Positions 48,517 to 59,309 of a stretch of 64,000 nt of DNA are shown in pieces. The DNA lies in the NCBI GenBank assembly GCA_037576215.1, contig JBANDB010000012.1, forward strand, positions 930,001-994,000, given 5' to 3'. Position 1 is the first letter of the stretch, and each line of letters opens with the position of its first letter. The stretch comes from Armillaria gallica (Eukaryota > Basidiomycota > Agaricomycetes > Agaricales > Physalacriaceae). A program made the translations under genes and the position numbers. Below the pieces are notes generated by a model. That model saw only the letters and a program-made list of their open reading frames with translations, had not been told where the DNA came from and searched no databases.

Positions 48517-48600
48517 TTATCGTAGCATTGTGGTGCAATGGGCAAGAGGGTTTTGCCCAATTATGCTCTTTTCTGGTTCGATCCTAACTGATGACAATTG
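48517..48600 (+). repeat. tRNA-derived segment S2j
   Basis: Partner of S2d; B-box GGTTCGATCC kept. Confidence 0.45.
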
Positions 48601-51199
48601 TGCCATATCGGAATACTGTCCATATTCTTCACTCGTTTATCATGGTGGACGCACAGATACAATTTCTGCTGTAATCAAATGCATGATGATGGTTTCCACC
48701 CTTCCTCTTTCTGTGTTCGCATTCGGAAATTATTCCTCTAGAGTCCGGCGGCTCCTTGGTATCGATTGCGAGTATTTGTTTGCCCTTCGCGCGAGCCTTT
48801 TTGCCTGCCAATCCAAGAAGTCCGAATATATTTGGTATTGGAGTTACTGGTGGCTGTACGAGCCGTCGGAATCAACCGGCTCCAAACCCGTTACTTACCG
48901 TACCCGTAGCTTTCCATTCTTTACCGTTTACCACCATGTCGACATACATAGGTTAAACGAGTTGCTCTTTCCGTTCCCTCCCATGCTTGAATTCCAACAT
49001 TTGGTTGTAAGCCGCTGCTCACGGAACTCTATTTCTCTGTGAAACGTGACTACTACTGGACGTCTTTGGCTTATTGGAGACGTCTTTGGAAGGACTTCTA
49101 AATTCACTTCATGGGATTGGTCGTCGCCCTTGCACGCAAAGCATGAGCGGTTAGTATTACTTCGTCACTAGGTCTGTGAGCCTGTTATTACTCATTCTGT
49201 GGACAAAGTCGTCGCTGTCATCCTCGATCATGCATAACTTCTTCCCGTCCTTCCGTGACATGCTGTCAGTCAGGCTGCAGCATAACTGTGTTCATATATC
49301 TGGATCGGAACCTCGTCCAAGCAGTCCCCTTGTTCAATCCTAAGGCCTACTGTAATATCTTTGTATCACTGTCACTTTTTGGGCGACAGGTCGGAGGTTG
49401 TAAACTTCACGGCTACTGACCGGTACAGCCTCCAAGTTTAGTCGAATCTTCAATGGGTTTCAAGTACGGCAAGAATAAGAATCAAGAGGAAGGAGATTCT
49501 ATTCTCTGGGTGATTAATGCTAGTAATAATTAGTATCCCGACTCGACGATAACCAGCTCCTGGTTGAAGCTTTATTCTGCACATGTCTCGGGAATGTAAG
49601 AGAGATCTATTCACGTGTGCAACAGCTGCTGTGAATTTTAGTAAGTTAGATGCCATCCTGTCTTTGAATAGATCTTCACCTGCCTGCGGTCTCCTTTGCG
49701 ACGGCATCTTAATGCCAGAGGTGAAGTACTTCAATATGGGACTTCTGGTTTAGGCGGTAATGGGTGTATCACTGGTTCGAGTCCCCACCCAAGCAGGGGC
49801 ACTTTATGAAGCGCCTCCTCGTTCGATCCGAGGGCCTGCTCTGTGTCGAGCGTGCAGTTGATGTATAGTAATCTTTTTGGCCCAGGAGAGTTTGCAATGA
49901 CTATCAGCAGGAAAACGGTCTTTGTTTTGTATCGTATCATTTGCCTCGGGACTTGCTATATCTGAGTCGGGGACGTGGAATATCTCGGAGTACAAGACAC
50001 AAAAAGCTGGCAACGGGGAGCACTTCAAGTTCGCTGTTCGTAGGCCCCAGGCCACTCGCTGAGGGAAAGATAATCATGATCTACTCTTTAGATTCTCATC
50101 ACTAGCCATTATCCACGTAACTAACCTTTTGCCTAGGGAAAGGCGCGGTTTTCCACCTACCTGTTTAGTCACCTCGTTCGAGTCGGGGTCCTCCACTGCA
50201 CTGCCAGGAAGTACATCTTGTTTTTTTGATTGCCCTTAGCAAGATTATGTTGATATGGCAGAATCAGAACGAAGATGATGGCTGAAACGGAGGAAAGCTG
50301 TGAGAAGTTAACTGACGTGTTTAGATCACATGGTCGTCCTCCATGGGAAATTCCATATTCCGTCTCAAACAAGACGACACTGTCCTTGAAGCTCTTTCAT
50401 TACGCTCCCGGTATGAAGCCTGTCTCGCCATTAATCCACGATAATCATGTCCTACAAGGCTCTGAGTGACGCGCACTCTGCCAGAATGATTGCGGAGGAA
50501 CGCTGAAGTCGGATGCAAACAGTGGTGCGTGTATCGTTCTTTTGACATTGGGGCGTCACTGACTCTAGCTGTCCAGGTCAACACCCTTACCTGTGTGCTC
50601 ATAACCATACCATGGCTTAAATTGGATGGTTTCCTTGAGAAGACGTGCATTCATTCCCAGTGCTGTGCCAGAATTGTAGCTGTCGATCTAACATTGGTAG
50701 TGAAGGTACGTCCATCGTTTCTCTCGCTTTTATGTCTTGCTGATTTCGTGTTTGTAAGTTCTGATGCATGCTGTGCACCACCGGAGACCTCGTGCATCCG
50801 TCTCAAATAAGACTCGACCAGTTCATATATCATAATACAGTCTTCGTTCAATCCAAGCCTATCACAAGAAGATGTCTTTCTCTAAGTGGATGTTAGCTGG
50901 TTCATGCGGTGTGGGTTATCTTGACCTGTCTGGTGCGTGCATTACTGTTTCAGTTTTCCTTTCAGCGCTAAGGGTCCCTCTCTACAGGTCTTCCTCTGAC
51001 CGCGCATATATGACACGAAATGCGAAGGCCTGTAGTCTACTACCGTGTATATCTAGCAGGGTCCATCCGTTTGTCCCCTTTGAACTATATCGCCCTTCCC
51101 TTCGAACCGGCGAGCTCTGGCTTGGTCGTCCGCCGCCATTTCCGGGATGTCTTCTATAAAGATGAATTAGCTAGTATGTCTACGCTGGACTATCGGAAC

Positions 51200-51283
51200 A
51201 TTATCGTAGCATTATAGTGTAACGAGCGAGGAGGCTCGGGCAAGTTGCGCTATTTGTGGTTCGATCCCCGCTAATGTTACATT
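51200..51283 (+). repeat. tRNA-derived segment S2k
   Basis: Partner of S2e; ends GGTTCGATCCCCGCTAATG. Confidence 0.45.
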
Positions 51284-51489
51284 GTGCTGCAATGAAATAT
51301 ATTGTCGCGACCGATACCCTTGTCTCTGCCATCTGAAATTGTCTCTTTCACAATCTGGCAGCTATTCTACCGAATGCTCGTTCTTCGACTATCATTTCCG
51401 CCCTTTGCAGCGGCCTGTCAATTGCCGGAGAATCCAAGGATGCTCATTGAGTCTTGAAAGCTTGATTCGGCGATGAAGCTAAGCTGAAG

Positions 51490-52080
51490 CTTGAAGCTCA
51501 GGCCCAGGCCTCAACGTCAACTGCCACGTCCCCACGACGCTCTTTTACATTGACGGGCCCGCGCTCACTGGTTTTGTGGCAGCGCTGCTGGGTGTTCTAC
51601 GAGGTTTTCGGGGTCTCGGAGTCAATACAGAGAGAAGTCAAAAGCTCCATCGCCTCGAAGTGTGTCCGGAGCAAATGACACCATTTATGCGGTGCTGCGA
51701 GCCTATGCGGATCGACGAGCCGCGAGCCTTTCATCCAGATGCCAGTTCCGGAGGTTCCACTCCGTCATTCCCATGCCGTACCTCGCCCGCATCGTATTCA
51801 AAGTAGCCTGGCGAAGAGGTAGAGTCGGAGAGCGCATTCAAGGACACGGAGGAAGATACTCGCATATAAACAGGATGCATAGACGCACAGGGAAGGCGGC
51901 AGCGGTGAGGATATCTAATTATAATATACATTCAGGGAATAAAATGCGCAGCTGCCAATATGGTCGATACCAACGATTTTGACAATCTGCATGATTTCTG
52001 CGGTCGTGCTTATATGCGTGGCTGGGGTAGATCTCCATGAGCCCAACTGCTGCACATACTAAAGGTAGGCACGTCGATTG
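51490..52080 (+). pseudogene. Relic U4 of an unknown membrane-protein gene
   Basis: Counterpart of U2. It has lost about 20 bases inside the hydrophobic segment (GCCACGTCCCCACGACGC against the longer U2 form), and the GTAAGAAATAC stretch before GCGGTGAGGATATCTAAT is also gone. Blocks VYAVLRAYADRRA-like and IPMPYLARI remain recognisable. Confidence 0.35.
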
Positions 52081-52483
52081 AAGATCAAGAGGGTATCGAG
52101 GCTAGTCACAGAGAAAGACGCTGGAGAGATACTGTGCAATTAATGGCTGAGTTTGCATTGGCACACATATCCTGCTGGTTATACGATCGATCACTGGCAG
52201 GAGATTACCGTTGAAAGGTATGGACTGCAGACACCAACGTAAAATGAGCGAGACGTCGGCACGAAATCAATAATGCCCGCACCTGCACTACCAATTCTCC
52301 GTCTGCAGCTACGGTCCTCGCAAATTAGGTGCTCCTTCGTTTGCAATTTGCTCTGCGCAATACGACAGAGGTGAAGGAAATGTTTCGACCTGCAGAGCCA
52401 ATGTTAACGACGCACTGGAGTTAAAACATAAACTATGCACGCGCCTCGTAGCAAAAGTCTCGTCCAAAAAGAAAGTGTCCTTT

Positions 52484-53082
52484 TTAGATAGTGATGAGCC
52501 ATGCCAAGACAGCGGCGAGGATGCCGGCGCCTCCGACCTGCGCGTGCGAAGCGGCGTTGGATGCAGAGGTGGAGGCGGTGGATGCAGCTGAGGTGATGGA
52601 AGGCGTGGTGGATGATGCGTGGATGGAGGAGCCTGATGCTGAGGGTGATGCGGAGCTCACACGGGTATTGGACCCAGTCAAGGAGGCGGAGGCAGATCCA
52701 GACACGGACCTAGAAGCATGCTTAGGGAGCGGGAAGGAGACTCACGCGGACGCAGAACCACTGGCACTGGCACTACCGCTCTGACTCGCAGGCCCCGTCG
52801 CCGCAGGCTCCGAGACGGAGAAAGTACCCGTCTGAGTGTAGATATTTGAGATATTGGAGATATTCGCGAGCTCAATGGTGTACCCATCTCTGCAAGGTCG
52901 TTCGTCAGTGTGTGAAATAATGAAGGAAAGAGAGCGAAACGCACTCTGCAGGGATCCGAGGACGTCGGCCAGGAGATGCTGATGGGGCCCGTGGAGGTGA
53001 CGGTGTCTGTCGGATTGCTGATAGTGAGTCCGTGAACGAGCGTCAGAGGGAGGGCGGTGAGGGCGAGGTAGGTGGAGAACAT
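52484..53082 (-). pseudogene. K4: Kre9-like GPI protein gene with internal deletion
   Basis: Signal peptide (MFSTYLALTALPLTLVHG) and LTISNPTDTVTSTGPISISW are kept, then the shared deletion follows and exon 1 ends out of phase. The second exon keeps GYTIELANISNISNIYTQTG. The second intron (GTGAGT to TTCTAG) has shrunk to 36 nt. The Ser-rich end and GPI-type tail ending LAAVLAWLITI are intact. Confidence 0.65.
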
Positions 53083-53605
53083 CGTGAAAGGAAGGGCTGG
53101 GGAAGGGAAGGTGAAAAAATGTGGGAATGATGAGGGTTTTATTTGAAGGGCCACGTGGGAGAGGAAGTGAAAAGGTTTTGATCAGCTTCAAGGGTTATGT
53201 CATTCATCTCCTTCGCTTCCGTCATCGTTTCTCATCATCCGTTCTCCCGACATCGTCTCCCATCTAGTGCTAGCACTACCCTCTTGTTCGGAGTCGTCGT
53301 TCATCGCCAAGTGTCGGCCACTTCTCCCCTCAGCCCGGATATTGAATTTCATAACACTCTACCTACGCCCATTTAAAGCGCGTCCGCCGCCCTTGCTGCG
53401 CACACTGCCCTTATCATCCATCCCGAGACCTGATACCACGGAGAATTTACCCAAGCAGTACGGCGCCACTGACCCTGGCAAGCTCGTTCGAGTCCAGCGA
53501 CTGCTATTCGATTGCCTTGTTCATTTTTCCCTCCTCCTGCGCTCGCATAATCCTCTTCTTTCACTGCAACGCGCTTTGATCCCTGGTGCACCTCTCACCG
53601 GCAGA

Positions 53606-53661
53606 TCCCTCTTAGCTCAGTCGTTACTGACAAGGTGTTAGCTGTTCAAGTCGACTAGGGA
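53606..53661 (+). repeat. Truncated tRNA-Thr-like copy
   Basis: Deleted form as at 14530. Confidence 0.6.
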
Positions 53662-53964
53662 GCATTCAATGCAGCGAGATCATTTCTTTTTGGTTTGAGC
53701 GGGAAGCTTCTATCTTTCGGCGGGTCCATCTTTACATATCTCCCTGCTGTCCGACCGTATCCGACTGGTCATATTATTTTTCACAGCAGTTGTCCCGACA
53801 CCTCCGAATGTGTTACATCCCTCCGTACTTTCACAGCAGTATAATGCATTGGGACCATGCTAATGGTTGAAAATAGCTCGTTCGGCTCGAGAGTATGCGA
53901 TAATTGCTGAGATTCTCTCCTCTGGCTAAGATAATATGTCTTTTACTGATCGGATAATCAATAT

Positions 53965-54060
53965 TCTCTCTTAGCTCAGTTGGTAGAGGACGTCACTAGT
54001 ATAAACGCAAAGGCATATGGAATTAATGACGAGGTAAGTCGTCTAAGTCGGCTAGAGGGA
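53965..54060 (+). pseudogene. Decayed tRNA-Thr(AGU)-like copy with intron
   Basis: Acceptor still pairs (TCTCTCT/AGAGGGA with one G-U), anticodon stem and AGT kept. The D stem has a G-G clash (GCTC/GAGG) and the T loop reads TCTAAGT instead of TTCAAGT. The intron is unrelated to the others. Confidence 0.55.
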
Positions 54061-55200
54061 AATAAGTTATAACAGGAGACTTTTTAGCATTTTGTTATCA
54101 AAATATTTCAACCTCTTTGCCACCGAGTCTTGCGAGATTCCCCTTTCAGCTCCCTCTCCAGAGTTTCCACTAACAGAGCCATCAGAACTTCAGCGTTGAC
54201 TGTTGTTCTTACCTTTCGTCTTTCTTGGCGGTAAGGACATCGCACCTGGACCTGGTTGACATTTCTCGCCCGAAGACGTACGAGTACGTCTTCCATCTAT
54301 TTTACCCTTGCAAGACACCCATTCAATATTCCCACAGACCCTAGTACGGCTGTTCGACTCGGGCCCTGATCTCACTCTGTTATGCCAACATCGCATCCCT
54401 CTGATACTTGACTAGTGGTCCTCTTCTGGCCTTTTCGCTTGGATCACAGATTGTGAGGCGTCTTTGTTAAGCTCACTTCAAGGGTCCGATCGTCATACCC
54501 GTCCCCGACGAATGGGCATTCCGTCACTTACCTGCTTGACCTGTTCTGGCCTATTGTGGGGACCTGGTCACAGGCCTGTCCTTCCATCAACACGCAAGAC
54601 TCCTTGCTTCCGAGCGCCGTTCCGGCTAGGCGACAGATTTCTCAGTGGCTGGCCTTGTGTTCCTTCTCTCCGCACAGTGGAGAACGTTTATTAATTTTCT
54701 TCTTTGTCAAATTTATAGCTGGATTCTGATTTGCGATATCTGCTAGGAACGTGATGTTATTGACTCGCCGCTCCGTGATTTATGTTAAGCTCGAATATCA
54801 GCCCTCGGAAAACGGCCAGTTTTCTAGTGCAGACACTATCTTGTTTCGATACGACGCAGTAGAGTAATAGACACTGTTTTCGTTTTTGAAGATTCGTGAC
54901 TGACAGCTGCCGAACCGATGGTGTAAACTTGAATCGAATATAACTCCCAAGGATTCCGCGCTTTCCGGTCATCATCGGGGTCTTAGTTAGAAAGTTATAT
55001 TTTCGTCCACTACGCTCCTAGGCCTTCTGATATGGATCAATTTTTGATACAGAGCTGTTTCTTGATGTGTTATTTCTACCCTTCCCTGCAGCGTTGTCAG
55101 TATCGCAAGTGGTAAACCAGCTATCGTAAGTATTATACCGTGCAGACCTACGCTTTCTTTTTAACTTGTCGCTCCTCAGAATCAATAATCCTGGTTACCT
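54061..55200 (+). repeat. Body type 2 remnant and a diverged copy of 6.9-7.4 kb
   Basis: The first 350 bases match 15.19-15.5 kb and 24.6-25.0 kb. From about 54,430 the order follows 6,925-7,390 (GATCACAGATTGTGAGGC, later GACTCGCCGCTCCGTGATTT). No gene supported. Confidence 0.55.
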
Positions 55201-55219
55201 CGATGGCGGTCATCTTATT

Positions 55220-55440
55220 TCACGTTTGTTCATGACAAGCCGTTTGCTCAAGATGCGTATTTTCGTTTAGAGGAGTCTTACGTTGACCTGCCTTGGACAT
55301 GGAATGGCCATCCTTGCTGATGTATGACCCTTCGATGATAGCATTTAGAAACATTGTCTGATAATTCAACGTGGCCCAGGGAGCATTATCTTCCTCTGCA
55401 TTCATACGCCACCATCACGACCCAGCAAACAACCTTCCCA
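55220..55440 (-). pseudogene. Second relic of the unrecognised gene at 2.5-3.3 kb
   Basis: Reads MFLNAIIEGSYISKDGHS and SKAGQRKTPLNEN, matching LNAIMEGPYIGK and KAGRRKTPNE near 3.25 kb. The flanking sequence (CCTACCCAATCTCCATCAGCGCA) also matches 3,330-3,350, so a whole piece was copied. The family is not recognised. Confidence 0.45.
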
Positions 55441-55549
55441 GTTAACGGTCACCTAGGTCCTACCCAATCTCCATCAGCGCACCTGCTTCACATGCGCCTC
55501 GCACGACATTTTTCCGTCTCTCTTCTCCCTTAACCAAATGATGGTTATC

Positions 55550-55830
55550 AAGCTTTTCGTCGAAGAGGCAAGCACGTTGAACGAGGATAAAGAGGAGACG
55601 AGTCACAGAGAACGACGCTGGAAAGATACCGTACCAATGTTGACTGAGCTAGCATCGGCACACGTATCCTGCTAGTTATACGATCGTTCATGGCCGGGAG
55701 GTTACCGGTGAAAGGTATAGACTGCACACACGTACGTAAAATCACCGAGACATTGGCGCGAAATCAATAATGCCCGTAACTCCAATACTAATTCTCTGTC
55801 TGCAGCTACGGTCCTCACGGATTAGGAGTT
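55550..55830 (+). repeat. Fragment of the U-to-K spacer
   Basis: The stretch from GGCAAGCACGTTGAACGAGG through ACACGTATCCTGCTAGTTATACGATCG to ATTCTCTGTCTGCAGCTACGGTCC follows the spacer between U and K at 12.85-13.13 kb. No U or K coding part is attached. Confidence 0.55.
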
Positions 55831-55959
55831 CCTTCATGCATAATTCTGTCTGCGCAAGCACGAAAGAGATAAAGGGCATGATTCGACCTACAAAACCAAA
55901 GTTAGCGACGCCTTGGCATTCCTTAAAATATGCAAATATGCACCCACCTGAGACCTCGT

Positions 55960-56950
55960 AGAATCATTATAAGACGGTACCGTTTGGAGCTTGAACAATG
56001 AACATCCTCCCTTGGACGGAGTACTATCATATGGATACCATCATTCAAAGGCTAAGAGTACTACAAGTTAGAACCATCACAACTCGTACCCATCCCCCCG
56101 TCCGTCGAAGACGAAGACGATCATGCTTCATCAGCAAACACGGTGACTGCCACTGGCTACGCTTTTCAGCTGGTGATGGTAGGAGCAGAATAGCAAGCTC
56201 ACAAGTGAGGATCACAGAGAGGAGTTTAGATTGCATGGTGGTACATGCAGAGGAGCCGCGCAAATAACTTTGGATACCCGAGGGATTGTCGAAGATATAA
56301 CGTGCATTTCGTCCCAACTTGGCCGAGACTGCTCCCCCCCCCTGGGATGCAGCCGTCTTAAATAGTGCGCACGTTCGGTAGACCTGCAAAACAAAAAATC
56401 TGAACAACGTCAGACAAAATGAATGGCGTTCGTTCCTTTAGTTTCAACGTCGAGGCACCGTCGAGGGAAGACACTAAACAACGATCCAATACATGAATGC
56501 ATGACCACGGACCACGATCGGACCACAATGATTGGAACGGAAACAATCTTGGTGGGGGGGATCAAAGGAAAGAAATGTGTAAATGCCTCCACCAAGCGTT
56601 CTTCGTAGTCAATTGCCAAGGAATCATGACGGCACTTAGAAGTTAGTGGAGGGCTATGGGGTATTCAACACGTGTCGAGTGAATTATCGTTGGGAACTCT
56701 CAGCCACTTAGTCTATTCAGATATACGACGTGGTAGAAAGTGGTTCTGCCAGAGAGCCCTCGAGACGGACAGGATGGGGATGTTGAGAGAGATTCAAACA
56801 GAGTCACTTTCAAGTTCCGAAATGAGAAAATATTACGTGCCATAGGTAAATACGTGAACACAGTCTTGTGTAGAACGCAATATCTGCGAAAAGGTCGGGT
56901 CCAGCAATTGGCCGGCCTGCATTGAAGAGGACAAAGTAAAAGAGGGATAA
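55960..56950. other. Unassigned stretch with small open frames
   Basis: Single-copy sequence here. A minus-strand frame from 56619 (MAIDYEERLVEAFTHFFPL) and another at 56407-56045 (SAKLGRNARYIFDNPSGIQ) look somewhat protein-like and could be exons, but I could not join them and recognise no family. Runs of C (near 56,335) and G (near 56,555) are present. Confidence 0.25.
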
Positions 56951-57023
56951 ACACAACGGAGATAATGGTATTCGATTCTATCCATGAGAAACATGAAAAA
57001 TTTCAGATCACAGCTTCCTGAAG

Positions 57024-58039
57024 TCAGACGGATTCTCTGGGTACTTGAGCGATGGCCAGGATAGGCACCAAACTCTGACGATGTCATATTAGCACTTGGG
57101 AGGAGAACCCATTAACCTGAATGATAATCTCACCATAGTCATGGTCACAACAAGCATTGGACAACCCGTACGCATGTCACTCGTAACGTAAATAACCAAA
57201 AAAATAATCGGTCCCACAGCAAACAATAATGACGACTCGATGATGACCTTGATCCAGAGCCGGCGGGTTCTCCGCGTGATGTATTCATCCATTTTGGTGC
57301 GATATGAGATGACTAGCGTGCACAAAATTGTTACAGCAAGCGACATGGAGAAGTAGGGGAGCATCCAATCAATCTGGACCGTACATGTGTTTCCTGGCAC
57401 TAACGTAGCGATCATCTTATAGAGGCCAAATCCTGCGAAGACTGGACTGGACGTCAGTTCCCATTTAGCGAAGACAATGAAAGGGACGAACTCGTTCCGA
57501 CAACGATGCACATTCCTGGAATAATGGAAAACATCCATCTGCGACCACTGAGGAACCAGCACCGCCAGATCTAAGTCATAGCTTGTGTCAACTCCTTCCG
57601 ACAGGTAAGTATAATGATATCGTCTTACCGCGATGCAATTTGTGATGAGGGTATTCACCATGAAGGACGTTGAACTCAAGAGGATCCACCCGGGCGAATA
57701 GATGTATGTAGTTCCTTCTGTTTCGTTGTCGCCAAGGGCTTGGACGAATATCGATCGGACGGCAAGAGGGGATGTCGCGATGAGGTACACGATGATGACA
57801 AGTCCACACCGCATGAAACGACTCATGCCTTGATCGCGGACCACTAAGGCTGGCATTGGTATCGTATAATAAACAAGGCATCAAGACGAAGGACGCACCG
57901 ACTCTCCAGACCGTACCAATTACCAGAGCAGTGAGCCCAGCTAGGCAAAAAGATGATTCAAGTAAGCACTGACACCATTTTGGATGGGAAGGAGTGCACC
58001 ATAGAGTAGCAATTCAGCAGTGGGTGTCGCTTTCGACAT
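57024..58039 (-). CDS. C6: seven-helix membrane protein
   Basis: Spliced model (minus strand): exons 58039-58000, 57940-57899, 57843-57629, 57570-57492, 57432-57134, 57074-57024; 726 coding bases, 241 aa, no internal stop. Introns are 59, 55, 58, 59 and 59 nt. The intron at 57491-57433 has a GTTCGT donor and ACTGAC branch, and removes an in-frame TGA. The N-terminus is one codon longer than in C1-C5 (MSKATPTAELLLY). KVIIES opens helix 6. The last exon ends after QVPRESV, so the polar tail of C3 and C4 is missing. Two internal frames (57089-57856 and 57588-57884) are read-through artefacts of this gene. Inverted relative to C1-C4, as is C5. Confidence 0.75.
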
Positions 58040-58197
58040 TGTTGGAAAGAAAAGTGTGGGGGTGGAAGAGTGAAGGTCCGAGTCCTGGAAATCATTTCCG
58101 AGTCTGTTTTAAATCGGAAGTCGCCGGTTTCGAGTTACAGCATTCTGAAGCCTTTGACAAGAATTGGGCTATAGCCTCAGTGTACGGAGTGCTTTGG

Positions 58198-58829
58198 GTT
58201 TGTTGGGAAGGGCGGCAATAGCAGCATGTTAACGTACACATCATCCTTTTGGTCTCACGTCCCTGACTCGTCAGTCAATGGCGACACCAAGAAAAGACTT
58301 CGCGTCCGGATACTGTCAGATGGCTCGCACCTCGAATAGCAGAGTCCTATCGAATCCGAATATCACTGAGCTGGGATGTCGCAGAAAACTTGATGACACC
58401 GCTGCGATGGATACGTGTCCCCGAGGGTAAACATCGGGCACCTTTTGCCGGTGTTCTCCATCGCTTCCTCATGTACTCCATGCTGATGATCATTTCTTCC
58501 TCCTATGTTCGGGCTTCATATCCAACCCCGGTGTACTAATAGCATCATCACGTTTACCCTCGGGGACACGTATCCATCGCAGCGGTGTCATCAAGTTTTC
58601 TGCGACATCCCAGCTCAGTGATATTCGGATTCGATAGGACTCTGCTATTCGAGGTGCGAGCCATCTGACAGTATCCGGACGCGAAGTCTTTTCTTGGTGT
58701 CGCCATTGACTGACGAGTCAGGGACGTCATGTTTCACAATCATAGAACAGAAAAAACCGTCAAATACTTGAGACCAAAAGGATGATGTGTACGTTAACAT
58801 GCTGCTATTGCCGCCCTTCCCAACAAACT
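58198..58829. repeat. Large inverted repeat (fold-back), arms about 235 and 278 bp
   Basis: Left arm 58198-58432 and right arm 58552-58829 are inverted copies with very few mismatches, separated by a 119-bp loop. The right arm holds a 43-base stretch (near 58,728-58,770) that the left lacks. The RNA would form a long hairpin. It lies about 160 bases upstream of the C6 start. No flanking target duplication was found. Confidence 0.9.
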
Positions 58830-59309
58830 AACGTTCTCAAACATTTAGTTTTGGCTTGCATCCTCGCTCCTAGGTTACGTAGTCTTGGACCAGCCTCCTC
58901 CACTGTGCCAAATATTTACTTTTTTGCAGTTGTCGCCTTGTATTGCATCTGCCTGCTCACCATCAGCCGAAGAGGTCTTATCCTTTTTCGAGTCAACGCC
59001 CCCAACAAGCCTATCCCGATGACCCATCCCGACCCTGATTGTGGTCCTTTTTCGGAGACTGCCCTTCATTTTGTGACGTCGTTTAATTATGGTGCGAGTC
59101 GGTGGTCTTTTTCTGGCGAACCTGACTTTGTTGATCATTTTAGATCTAATCATCTTATTTTTCAGGATCTCTATACTCAACAATGTTTCTACCACACTGC
59201 TCGACACGGTGTCACTATCAATGACTTCTGGCACCTTCTGAAGATTCATTCGCAAGATGTCTACCCAACCCGATGTGTTGGACACCTCGCCGTCACTGCG
59301 TAACGCCAT
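58782..59309. other. Two opposed open frames, neither assignable
   Basis: A 173-aa frame on + (58782-59303, with a hydrophobic stretch NIYFFAVVALYCICLLT) overlaps a 144-aa frame on - (58875-59309, basic, contains KRRHKMKGSLRKR). Such lengths can arise by chance in this much sequence. No family is recognised and no repeat copy is present for comparison. Confidence 0.2.

Larger units (their letters stand above)
44182..54070 (+). repeat. Large repeat segment B, partner of segment A
   Basis: Direct copy of about 4,924-15,200. It begins abruptly at GATCGCAGTTACCGAAGG, about 100 bases beyond the C5 TATA box. It carries the same five S2 segments, U4, K4 and the two tRNA-like copies. The stretch 49,716-50,916 is almost identical to 10,500-11,700, while K4 and U4 differ strongly from K1 and U2. 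Confidence 0.9.

Noticed and set aside
48530..49042. 170-aa open frame in segment B and its counterpart near 9,372-9,823
   Set aside because: The matching DNA in segment A is broken into overlapping frames, no motif is recognised, and it contains a tRNA-like segment at its start.
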